The notes beneath the pieces were generated by a model. It saw nothing but the letters and a program-made list of their open reading frames with translations, ran no database searches and was not told the origin of the DNA. Shown one piece after another: positions 27,172-34,788 of a stretch of DNA of 64,000 bases. Numbering within the stretch: position 1 is the stretch's first letter; the number at the start of each line of letters is the position of its first letter. This DNA comes from Pseudoclavibacter endophyticus. Lineage in GTDB: Bacteria; Actinomycetota; Actinomycetes; Actinomycetales; Microbacteriaceae. The stretch is taken from NCBI RefSeq assembly GCF_008831085.1, contig NZ_WBJY01000001.1, positions 310,001 through 374,000 on the forward strand. Direction: 5' to 3'. Made by a program: the position numbers and the translations under genes.

Positions 27172-28258
27172 CGACGACCGGCTTGATCGTCGCGCCCGAC
27201 CGCATGTCTGCAAAGGCGCGGTCGATGCGGTGGAGCGGATACTCGGTCACCAGCCGGTCGACGGGCAGCACGCCGCGCTCATAGGCCGAGACGAGGGTTT
27301 CGAGGAACAGCGTCGCCGTTGCGTCGCCGCCCATGATTCCCTGCAACCTGGCGCCCTTCGCGAGCATCGGCCCGAGTTCGAGCGCCAGCGTCGCCCCGGT
27401 GCCGGCGACGAACCCGCAGACGCCGCCCGTATCGAGTGCGTTCGCAGCGGCCGAGATGAGGGCGGGCACGCCCGTTGTGTCGAACGCGTGCGTGATCCCG
27501 CGAGGGGCCAGGTCCAGGAGCGCGCCCGTCAGGTCGACCCCGGTCCGCGACTCCACCGCGTGCGTGGCGCCGAGTGACGTGGCGAGTTCGAGTCGCTCGA
27601 CGTGCCGGTCGACGGCGATCACCGTGCGCACGCCGGTCATCCGCGCAGCCATGATCGCCGCCATGCCGACGGTTCCCACGCCGATCACCGCAAGCGTCGC
27701 GTCCGGGGACGGTCGCAGCGTGTTGAGCACCGCGCCGGCGCCGGTGCTCGCCCCGCACGGCAGCGCCGCCAGATGGGCGAGATTGAGCGCAGGGTCGACC
27801 CGCAGCACGCTCGTCGCCGAGACGAGGGCGTACTCGGCGAATGACGACTGACCGAAGAACCCTGCCCGGACGGGTGCGCCGGCGAGCGTCGCCTTCGTCG
27901 AGCCGTCGAGCCGCGTGCCGCCGAACACGAGGGTGCCGCCTCGCTCGCAGTAGGTCGTGCGGCCACGCAGGCACTGCCGGCATGCGCCGCAGTACCCCGG
28001 CGACAGCACGACATGGTCGCCGGGCGAGACGGTCTCGACGGCGTTGCCAACCTCGACGACCACCCCTGCGCCCTCGTGGCCGAGCACGACCGGGGTCGGA
28101 ACGGGCAGGCGGCCGTCGGCGGCCGAGAGATCGGTGTGGCACACCCCGGTTGCGACGATACGGACGAGCACTTCGTCCTCGCGCGGCTCCTCGAGGTCGA
28201 TCGTCGCGATCTCCACGCCCTGGCTTTGCCCGGTCGCGATGGCAGCTTTCACGTCCAC
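27155..28258 (-). CDS. Zinc-dependent alcohol dehydrogenase (aryl-alcohol type)
   Basis: A 367-residue medium-chain dehydrogenase. Catalytic zinc motif VCHTD and GHEGAGVV are near the N-terminus. The structural zinc site is CGACRQCLRGRTTYC. The NAD-binding loop is VIGVGTVGMAA, and the later AVDRH pattern suggests NAD+ use. It resembles class III and benzyl/aryl-alcohol dehydrogenases. In this cluster it would oxidise a cinnamyl- or vanillyl-type alcohol made by the VAO-family enzymes (inference). It lies head to head with the aldehyde dehydrogenase at 28438, over about 180 bases, so the two may share control. Confidence 0.88.
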   Translation of the reverse strand: MDVKAAIATGQSQGVEIATIDLEEPREDEVLVRIVATGVCHTDLSAADGRLPVPTPVVLGHEGAGVVVEVGNAVETVSPGDHVVLSPGYCGACRQCLRGRTTYCERGGTLVFGGTRLDGSTKATLAGAPVRAGFFGQSSFAEYALVSATSVLRVDPALNLAHLAALPCGASTGAGAVLNTLRPSPDATLAVIGVGTVGMAAIMAARMTGVRTVIAVDRHVERLELATSLGATHAVESRTGVDLTGALLDLAPRGITHAFDTTGVPALISAAANALDTGGVCGFVAGTGATLALELGPMLAKGARLQGIMGGDATATLFLETLVSAYERGVLPVDRLVTEYPLHRIDRAFADMRSGATIKPVVVMDAR

Positions 28259-28338
28259 GCGGCATCCCTTCCGAAAGCGGGGCGTGCTCTGCGGCTCCCC
28301 GGGTGATGATCAGCATCTTGAAGCGTGCAGCGGACGAG

Positions 28339-28394
28339 GTCACTGGCGTCGACGACCGCCACGGCACCGGAGTCTCGACGCGGCCCCCAGTGAC
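28339..28394. promoter_or_regulatory. Inverted repeat in adh/aldh divergent control region
   Basis: GTCACTGG at 28339-28346 is repeated inverted as CCAGTGAC at 28387-28394, 40 bases apart, between the divergent alcohol and aldehyde dehydrogenase genes. The spacing would suit two half-sites of a looping or dimer-pair regulator such as the PucR or LysR protein encoded downstream. No promoter elements can be defined. Chance occurrence is possible. Confidence 0.35.
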
Positions 28395-28437
28395 GTGGTC
28401 CCTGTTCGCCTGCATGCTTGGTGTCGTGAACGAATCG

Positions 28438-29991
28438 ATGAGCGCGATGGTGCGCCCCAAATGGCGCGAGGCGAAACCGTACATCAACGGAGAGACGACG
28501 GAGGTCGGATCGTTCCGGCACGTCCGCAACCCCGCGACCGGCGCAATCATCGGTACGGTCCAACTCGCCGAGGGAGAGCACGTCGACGCCGCCGTGGAGG
28601 CGGCGGAAGCGGCCTTCCCGGGGTGGCGTGACCGAACGCCGGCCGAACGAGGACGGCTGCTTCTCGACGCGTGCCATGCGGTCGAACGCGAGCTTGGGGA
28701 ACTGGCCGCAACCATCAGCCTCGAGGTGGGCAAGGTGCGGCACGAGGCATTCGCCGACATCTCCGGATCGCTCGCGCTCCTGCGCACGTTCGTCGCACTC
28801 GTCGAGGAGGCCGACGCCAATGAAGACCAGACCGGCAAACCCGGCACCGGCGGCGCCGTGCGCGTCATCGTCCGGCGAGTTCCCGTCGGTCCCGTCGCCG
28901 TGATCGGGCCGTGGAACACTCCCGCGTTCCTGACGTTCAACGGTGTCGCACCGTCGCTGGCGACCGGTTGCACGGTGGTCGTGAAGCCGCCGGTCGAGGC
29001 GCCGCTCGCGCTGACCGCGATGCTCCGCATCCTCGCCGACCGACTGCCGCCCGGCGTGCTCAACGTGGTGCCCGGGCGTGGAGGGGTCGTCGGCCAGCGT
29101 CTCGCCGAGCATCCGCGCATTCGGGCGATCATGTTCACGGGGTCGACCGAGGTCGGCCGGAGCGTCGCGCGCGCGGCAGCCGGCACGGTCAAAAAGGTGG
29201 CACTGGAACTGGGCGGCAACGATCCGGCGATCGTGCTCGAGTCCGCGTCGGTCACGCCGGCGCTCATCACGGAGCTCGTTGCGGGCTCGTTCGCGATGAC
29301 GGGCCAGATCTGTTTCAACATCAAACGCCTCTACGTGCACCGAAGCCGGTACGACGAGGTCGTCGCCGCCATGCGTTCTGCGCTCTCCTACCTCGTCGTG
29401 GGCGACCCGGTCGATGCAGGCGCGCACATCGGTCCGCTCGCGACGGCCGACGGGTACCGGAACGCCAAACGGCTGCTCGCGAGCGCACGAGCGGCCGGCG
29501 CGAACGTCGAGGAACTCGGCGTGCTGTCCGAGACGGTCGACCTCGACGCAGGCCAGTACATCAGGCCGACGATCGTGACGGGCATCCCCCGCGATCACGA
29601 GCTCGTGCTGGAAGAGCAGTTTGCACCGATCATGCCCATCCTCCCGTTCGACGACGACGCAGACGCGATCGCGGAGGCCAATGGCACCGAGTTCGGGCTG
29701 GCCTCGAGCGTGTGGTCGGACGACCTCGAGCACGCTGAGCGGGTTGCGCGACGAATCGAGGCGGGCAGCACGTTCATCAACGCCCATCGCCTCGGCGCCT
29801 CCGTGCCCCTCACCCCCTTCGGGGGCGTCAAACAGTCGGGGCTCGGGCGCACGCACGGTCATTACTCGATCGAGCACTGCACTGAGGAGCACGCGATCGT
29901 CGCGTTCGACGACGCCGCGGCGCAGTTGCCCGGCATCGATCACTGGCGGGCCATCACGGAAATGGCGCACAACAAGGAGGAACAGGCATGA
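28438..29991 (+). CDS. Aldehyde dehydrogenase (aromatic-aldehyde type) 1
   Basis: A 517-residue NAD(P)-dependent aldehyde dehydrogenase. GPWNTPAF begins the cofactor region, FTGSTEVGR is the Rossmann loop, ELGGND has the general-base Glu, GQICFN the catalytic Cys, and PFGGVKQSGLGR the C-terminal signature. It would turn an aromatic aldehyde such as vanillin or coniferaldehyde into the acid. The start is uncertain: ATG 28438 is used, with ATG 28414 and GTG 28426 in frame and no strong ribosome site for any. Its stop overlaps the amidohydrolase start (ATGA at 29988), so the two are coupled. Confidence 0.88.
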   Translation: MSAMVRPKWREAKPYINGETTEVGSFRHVRNPATGAIIGTVQLAEGEHVDAAVEAAEAAFPGWRDRTPAERGRLLLDACHAVERELGELAATISLEVGKVRHEAFADISGSLALLRTFVALVEEADANEDQTGKPGTGGAVRVIVRRVPVGPVAVIGPWNTPAFLTFNGVAPSLATGCTVVVKPPVEAPLALTAMLRILADRLPPGVLNVVPGRGGVVGQRLAEHPRIRAIMFTGSTEVGRSVARAAAGTVKKVALELGGNDPAIVLESASVTPALITELVAGSFAMTGQICFNIKRLYVHRSRYDEVVAAMRSALSYLVVGDPVDAGAHIGPLATADGYRNAKRLLASARAAGANVEELGVLSETVDLDAGQYIRPTIVTGIPRDHELVLEEQFAPIMPILPFDDDADAIAEANGTEFGLASSVWSDDLEHAERVARRIEAGSTFINAHRLGASVPLTPFGGVKQSGLGRTHGHYSIEHCTEEHAIVAFDDAAAQLPGIDHWRAITEMAHNKEEQA

Positions 29992-31052
29992 GCGCACTCG
30001 ACCACGGCGGCGCACCGGGCTGGGAAGACCGGCCGTACCGCCGGATCGCGACGGAGGAGGCCTACGCCCCTCAGGAGATGATCGACGAATACCTGCGGAT
30101 GTTCCGCGAAGAGGACGTCGAGATCGGCTTCCGTTCGCTCATGGGCTATTTCCTGACCTCGGAGCACCCGCAGCCTCAGCGCGTCGTGCAGCGCCTCGCC
30201 GACCTCGGTGAACGGCGAATCGCCGATATGGACGCGGCGGGGATCGACCACCAGATCATCGCGCTGACGGCGCCGGGAACGCAGGTGCTCGATCCGGGGT
30301 TCGCGGAGGAACTCGCGACGCTCGCCAACGATCGCATCGCAGCCGCAGTCTCGGACCATCCGGCCCGCTACACGGGCCTTGCCGCCGTCGGCTTCGAGCG
30401 GGTCGACTCGGCCGTCGCTGAACTCCAGCGGGGGGTCACGGAGCTCGGCCTTCGAGGTTTGATCGCGAACTCGCACATCAAGGGCACCTACCTCGACAAC
30501 CCCAAGTACGAGCCGATCCTGCGCACGGCGGCGGAACTCGACGTGCCCGTGTACCTGCACCCGCAGACGCTGCCGGACAATGCGATCGGCCCCTACTACG
30601 AGGCCGGCCTCGACGGCGCCGTGTGGGGATTCGCCGCAGAGACGGGCCTGCATCTGCTGCGCATGATCACGAGCGGGCTCTTCGATCGCATCCCGAACCT
30701 GCGCCTCGTGGTCGGCCACCTCGGTGAAGGCCTGCCGTACTTCCTGCACCGTATCGATCACATGCACGGCAAGCAGGTCGCGGCCGGGCGCTACGAGGCG
30801 ACGAAGGCGCTCCGGCAGCCCGTGAGCGAGTACTTCCGGACCAACATCTGGCTGACGACGAGTGGCATGCCGTGGGAGCCGGCGATCTCGTTCGCCCGAC
30901 GGGTCGTCGGGGCCGATCGCGTCATGTACGCCATGGACTACCCGTATCAGTACGTTCCGGAAGAGGTCGGCGAGATGGACGCCTTGCCGTACTCCGCCGA
31001 CGAACTGCGTGCGTTCTATCAGACGATCGCGCAAGACGTGTTCGGCATCTGA
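29988..31052 (+). CDS. Amidohydrolase-2 family decarboxylase, LigW-like
   Basis: A 354-residue metal-dependent TIM barrel of the ACMSD/5-carboxyvanillate-decarboxylase family. It begins RRIATEEAYAPQE, close to LigW-type proteins. Candidate metal and catalytic residues are Glu23/24, His191 (YLHPQ), His244 (VVGHLGEGLP) and Asp317 (AMDYPY). The His and Asp spacing matches LigW as I recall it. The family decarboxylates or hydrates benzoates (5-carboxyvanillate, gamma-resorcylate, oxalomesaconate). It is coupled to the aldehyde dehydrogenase upstream, and 3 bases separate it from the second VAO gene. The reaction in this pathway is unproven. Confidence 0.83.
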   Translation: MSALDHGGAPGWEDRPYRRIATEEAYAPQEMIDEYLRMFREEDVEIGFRSLMGYFLTSEHPQPQRVVQRLADLGERRIADMDAAGIDHQIIALTAPGTQVLDPGFAEELATLANDRIAAAVSDHPARYTGLAAVGFERVDSAVAELQRGVTELGLRGLIANSHIKGTYLDNPKYEPILRTAAELDVPVYLHPQTLPDNAIGPYYEAGLDGAVWGFAAETGLHLLRMITSGLFDRIPNLRLVVGHLGEGLPYFLHRIDHMHGKQVAAGRYEATKALRQPVSEYFRTNIWLTTSGMPWEPAISFARRVVGADRVMYAMDYPYQYVPEEVGEMDALPYSADELRAFYQTIAQDVFGI

Positions 31053-31055
31053 CCC

Positions 31056-32645
31056 GTGTCGTCACGATCGGATCAGGACCCGCTGTCACTGCCGGACGGC
31101 GTCTCACCGGAGGCCTTCGGCGCCATGCTCGCGGAGCTGAGGCGCGCACTCGGAGCGGACGCCGTCCTCACGGGCGACGACGCCGCCGAGTTCGGCGACC
31201 CGTACGACCCGTACGACCGCGACCACGTGCCATCGGCGGTCGTGCTGCCCTCGACGGTCGAGGGCGTGCAGACCGTCGTGCGGTCGGCGAACGCGCACGG
31301 CGTTCCGCTGTGGACCACCAGCCAGGGACGGAACAACGGCTATGGAGGGGGCGCACCCGTCGTCGGAGGGTCGGTCACGCTCAGTCTTCGGCGGTTGAAC
31401 CGCATCCGTGAGCTCAATGATGAGCTCGGCTACGCGGTCGTCGAGCCGGGCGTGCGGTTCTTCGACCTGGCCGAGGCATGCCGCGAACGGGGCGGGGCAT
31501 GGTGGCCGTCGTCGCCGAGTCTTGGGTGGGGAAGCGTGGTCGGGAACACGATCGACCACGGGTTCGGCTATACGCCGTACGGTGACCACGCCGCGCACGT
31601 GTACGGGATGGAGGTCGTGCTGCCCGACGGGGAGTTGCTCCGCACCGGTATGTGGGCGTCGACGCGCAGCACCTCGGCCCACGCCCACCCGCGCGGTTTC
31701 GGCCCGAACGTCGCGCCGCTGTTCATGCAATCGAACTTCGGCGTCGTCACTGCGATGGGCCGGCCGCTGCTGCCGCGGCCGGAGGTGTACGCGCCCGTGA
31801 CGATCAGGGTCGCACGGCACGACGATCTGGAGCCGCTCGTCGACGCGATGCGGGTGCTGACGACCGAGGGGTCCATCGACAACATCGCGAACATCACCTC
31901 GGCCCTGGGCGCGGCGTCGATGCGCAAACCTCGTCGGGACTGGTACGACGGGCCGGGGCCGATTCCCGAGGACATCTACCGCGACATGATGCGCGAGGTC
32001 GGGTCGGGATGGTGGAACTGCACGGCGGCCATGTACGGCCCCCGTGCGGTGGTGGAGGCGAAGTTCGCCCGCGTCGAGCAGGTCGTGGTCGGGGCGATCC
32101 CGGATGCGCGCGTCAGCGTGAAATTCGTGCCGGGCGACGAAGCCGGGGGTGACACGCTCGAGAACCATCGCGAACGGATCATGACCGGCACTCCGAGCCT
32201 GGAGATGCTCGATACGACGACGTGGTGGGGCGAAGATGGCGGACACCTCGAGGTGTCGCCCATCGCACCCGCAACCGGCGCCGACGCGACGACGATCGCC
32301 GGCATCCTGCGTCCGATCGTGGAGGGCGAGGGGTTCGATCTCTGGGCGAGCATCTATGTCATGAAGCGGTCGCTCATGTACCTCGCCGTCGTGATGTTCG
32401 ACCGCGCCGACCCGGCGCGCGTCGAAGCCGCATACCGGCTTGCACGACGGGCGTACCCGGCGCTCGCCGATGCCGGCTACACGCCGTACCGCGGAAACGT
32501 CAGGTACATGGACATGATGCAGGACACCTACGACTTCAACGATCACGCGATGCGCCGGTTCCTCGGCGAGCTGAAGGACGCGATCGACCCGGGCGGCATC
32601 CTGTCTCCGGGGAAGCAGGGCATCTGGCCGCAGCGGTTCCGCTGA
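31056..32645 (+). CDS. FAD-dependent phenol oxidase, VAO/4-cresol dehydrogenase family (paralogue 2)
   Basis: A 529-residue paralogue of the protein at 25558, roughly 60% identical by eye in the FAD domain. It retains GRNNGYGG (Tyr95), His397 in GGHLEV (covalent FAD position) and Tyr478-Arg479 in PYRGN. The catalytic Asp of VAO (Asp170) aligns with Ser155, because PDLG reads PSLG here. A changed mechanism, substrate or redox partner is therefore possible, or this copy may pair with the other in a heteromer. The start is GTG 31056, just after the amidohydrolase stop. It is the last gene of the aldh-amidohydrolase-oxidase operon. Confidence 0.88.
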   Translation: MSSRSDQDPLSLPDGVSPEAFGAMLAELRRALGADAVLTGDDAAEFGDPYDPYDRDHVPSAVVLPSTVEGVQTVVRSANAHGVPLWTTSQGRNNGYGGGAPVVGGSVTLSLRRLNRIRELNDELGYAVVEPGVRFFDLAEACRERGGAWWPSSPSLGWGSVVGNTIDHGFGYTPYGDHAAHVYGMEVVLPDGELLRTGMWASTRSTSAHAHPRGFGPNVAPLFMQSNFGVVTAMGRPLLPRPEVYAPVTIRVARHDDLEPLVDAMRVLTTEGSIDNIANITSALGAASMRKPRRDWYDGPGPIPEDIYRDMMREVGSGWWNCTAAMYGPRAVVEAKFARVEQVVVGAIPDARVSVKFVPGDEAGGDTLENHRERIMTGTPSLEMLDTTTWWGEDGGHLEVSPIAPATGADATTIAGILRPIVEGEGFDLWASIYVMKRSLMYLAVVMFDRADPARVEAAYRLARRAYPALADAGYTPYRGNVRYMDMMQDTYDFNDHAMRRFLGELKDAIDPGGILSPGKQGIWPQRFR

Positions 32646-32702
32646 ACCACTGCGCCGCCGCCCGGGCCGCCGCGCGCTGTCCGAGGGCTCTCCTCGTCGA
32701 AA

Positions 32703-32746
32703 CGAAGGGGCGGGATGCGGGCTCGGCCCGATACCCCGCCCCTTCG
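32703..32746. terminator. Bidirectional terminator
   Basis: A 12-bp stem, CGAAGGGGCGGG (32703-32714) with its complement (32735-32746), encloses a second small GC-rich dyad. It lies between the VAO-2 gene and the convergent carotenoid oxygenase gene, six bases from the latter's stop. Confidence 0.75.
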
Positions 32747-32751
32747 CGACG

Positions 32752-34224
32752 TCACCGTGCGGCGTGGTCCACGTTGTGCGCGAAACTCCCGTGGAAGGTG
32801 AACGGGGGCGAGTACGGGATCTTGGCGCGGGCGATCGGGCCGGCTGCGAGATCGTTGGCATCGAGGATCATGAGTTCGCCGCGGTTGGTGTGCAGGTGGC
32901 TCACGACGACGAGCACGAACCCGTCGCCCTCGGGCGCGTCCGCCGAGCGCGGCACGAAAACCGGCTCATGGGCGAGCGACGGCGGCGTCATCGGGAAGGT
33001 CGTCAGCTCGCGCGTCTGCCAATCGATGCGCGAGATGCCCTCGGCGCTCTTGTAGTAGCCGTAGCGATAGGCGCCCATCCCGAATCGATCGTCGATGCGC
33101 GGCATCTCGCCCACGGCGTCCTCGATCCGCTCGACGATCGGCTCGTCGACGTCACTCGACAGATCGAAGGTGAGACGGGTGATCTTGGCGAAGCTCTCGT
33201 CGACGTCGGTCGGCTGGCCGTTCACGTCGGTGAAGAACGGGAAGGCGTTGCCGGGTGAGACCGGCGCGTCGACGATGACTCGATCGCCGTCGGTGAAGGC
33301 GTTCATGATGTGCCCGACGACGACGTTCGGTGCGCGGAACCAGCGGATGTCCGCGACGGTGCCCGACCGCGGCATGATGCCCCACATCGAGGGCAGCTCG
33401 GGGTCGTAGGCGTAGAAGTCGCCGCCGGCCTTCGCCCGATCGAGATCGACCGTGAGCGGCTGGATATCGAAGATGACATGCTCCCGCGTGACGGCGAAGT
33501 CGTGCATCAGGCCCGGGTAGGGGGCCTCGAAGAGCTCCTCACGAACGAGGTTCAGGTCGCTGTCGGCGACGACGAGTGCCACTTCGCCCTCGAAACGACG
33601 CTCGGCGAAGAGTCCGAAGCACCACCACTCGCCGGTCACGGGGTCGACCTTCGTGTGCGCCGAGAGCGCCGTGCTTTTGAGCTTGCCGTCGAAGTCGAAC
33701 ACGTCGAGCGTTTCGAGCGTTTCCGGGTCGAGCTCGTGCGGGTGCGAGTCTTCACGAAGGGCGAAGAGCCGATTGTTGACCCACATCGCATACGTGTTCG
33801 CGGTGTTGTCTCGATCAGGGATCTTCGGGGCGTCCGGCTCGTCGGTGAACGGATTGCGGTACTCGTTGTACAAGCGCCTGCGCGCCTTGCGCTGCTCGAG
33901 GTACCTGCTCGTCTGCACGTACTTCGACGCGAAGTCGACGTGACCATCCTCAATGCGGAATTTCATGACGTAGCCGTCGCCGTTGATGATGTTGTCGTCG
34001 TCGCCGAGGATCGGGTAAAGCGTGTCGGGGCCGAGCCGGTAATACGTGCCGTTGAGCTGGGGCGGTACGACCCCTTCGAGCTCGCAGTCGTAGACCTCGG
34101 CCTCGAGCCGTACGGTCGGCAGCTTCTTGCCGTAGAAGCTTGGGAGCGGGTGGAAGTCGGGCTGGCGGTAGGGGCCGTGATTCTCGGATTCCCGTCGTGT
34201 GGTCTGCGTCGCCTGGTCGGTCAT
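32752..34224 (-). CDS. Carotenoid oxygenase family enzyme (lignostilbene dioxygenase / isoeugenol monooxygenase-like)
   Basis: A 490-residue RPE65/carotenoid-cleavage-oxygenase family protein. PPQLNGTYYRLGP is the family N-terminal signature. The four Fe(II)-binding His are at 190 (LSAH), 241 (LMHDF), 305 (VGHIMN) and 478 (FHGSF). Bacterial members cut the C=C bond of phenylpropenoids or stilbenes (isoeugenol, 4-vinylguaiacol, lignostilbene) to aldehydes such as vanillin with O2. With O-demethylase and VAO genes nearby, that role is favoured over carotenoid cleavage. ATG 34224 has GAGGTGA 6 bases before it; GTG 34233 lies inside that site and is rejected. It is third in an operon with an ALDH and an NTF2-like gene. 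Confidence 0.87.
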   Translation of the reverse strand: MTDQATQTTRRESENHGPYRQPDFHPLPSFYGKKLPTVRLEAEVYDCELEGVVPPQLNGTYYRLGPDTLYPILGDDDNIINGDGYVMKFRIEDGHVDFASKYVQTSRYLEQRKARRRLYNEYRNPFTDEPDAPKIPDRDNTANTYAMWVNNRLFALREDSHPHELDPETLETLDVFDFDGKLKSTALSAHTKVDPVTGEWWCFGLFAERRFEGEVALVVADSDLNLVREELFEAPYPGLMHDFAVTREHVIFDIQPLTVDLDRAKAGGDFYAYDPELPSMWGIMPRSGTVADIRWFRAPNVVVGHIMNAFTDGDRVIVDAPVSPGNAFPFFTDVNGQPTDVDESFAKITRLTFDLSSDVDEPIVERIEDAVGEMPRIDDRFGMGAYRYGYYKSAEGISRIDWQTRELTTFPMTPPSLAHEPVFVPRSADAPEGDGFVLVVVSHLHTNRGELMILDANDLAAGPIARAKIPYSPPFTFHGSFAHNVDHAAR

Positions 34225-34269
34225 GTGAGTCACCTCGTCGTGATTGGTCGGGGGTCGCCCGTATTTCGG

Positions 34270-34788
34270 CTACTGCTTGTGAACGTCGCTTGCCGGCGGC
34301 ATCGTGTAGTTGGGACGCGAGGTCAGGTGCAGCTCGCCCTGCCACGGAACCTGGTCGACCCCCGTCCATGCGTTGACGGTCAGCGACTCGAACTTCCAAC
34401 GCCCCTCGCGTTTCGTGACGTGGTCGCGTCGCGTGCCGATGCCGAACACGAAGTTCGTGCGGTAGTCGGTGTTGAACTGCAGGATCTGAAAGAAGCACCG
34501 CACGTCGACGTCACCGGTGACGTCGTGCGGCTCCATGATGAAGTGATCCATCAGGTGCTGGCGGCCGTACCACCAGTGCTGCCGGTCGTTCCAGAGCGAC
34601 TGCAGGTTCTCTCGGATGGCCTCGTGACCCTGCACGCGACCCTGCCACAGGTGATCGAACCAGGCCGACTCCGTGAAGGTCGAGAGGGCGAGATCTTCGT
34701 CGGCGAGGTCGATGCCCCAGGCATAGCGGGCGTAGAGCTCCATGATCTCGAGTCGGTCATCCGCGGGTAGCCGCCAGGTCTGCGTCAT
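34270..34788 (-). CDS. SnoaL/NTF2-like protein
   Basis: A 172-residue cone-shaped NTF2-like fold protein. It begins with a helical LEIMELYARYAWGID, then DHLWQGR...GHEAIRENL and strand segments ending RWKFESLTV. Such proteins include ring-hydroxylase beta-like subunits, polyketide cyclases and dehydratases. Its start overlaps the stop of the upstream aldehyde dehydrogenase (ATGA), and the carotenoid oxygenase follows within 45 bases, so it is probably a partner or accessory of side-chain cleavage. Catalytic residues cannot be assigned with confidence. Confidence 0.8.
   Translation of the reverse strand: MTQTWRLPADDRLEIMELYARYAWGIDLADEDLALSTFTESAWFDHLWQGRVQGHEAIRENLQSLWNDRQHWWYGRQHLMDHFIMEPHDVTGDVDVRCFFQILQFNTDYRTNFVFGIGTRRDHVTKREGRWKFESLTVNAWTGVDQVPWQGELHLTSRPNYTMPPASDVHKQ

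Noticed and set aside
27279..29324. Long minus-strand frame crossing adh and aldh
   Set aside because: It covers two well-supported genes with known motifs on both strands; the translation is low-complexity Arg/Ala sequence.
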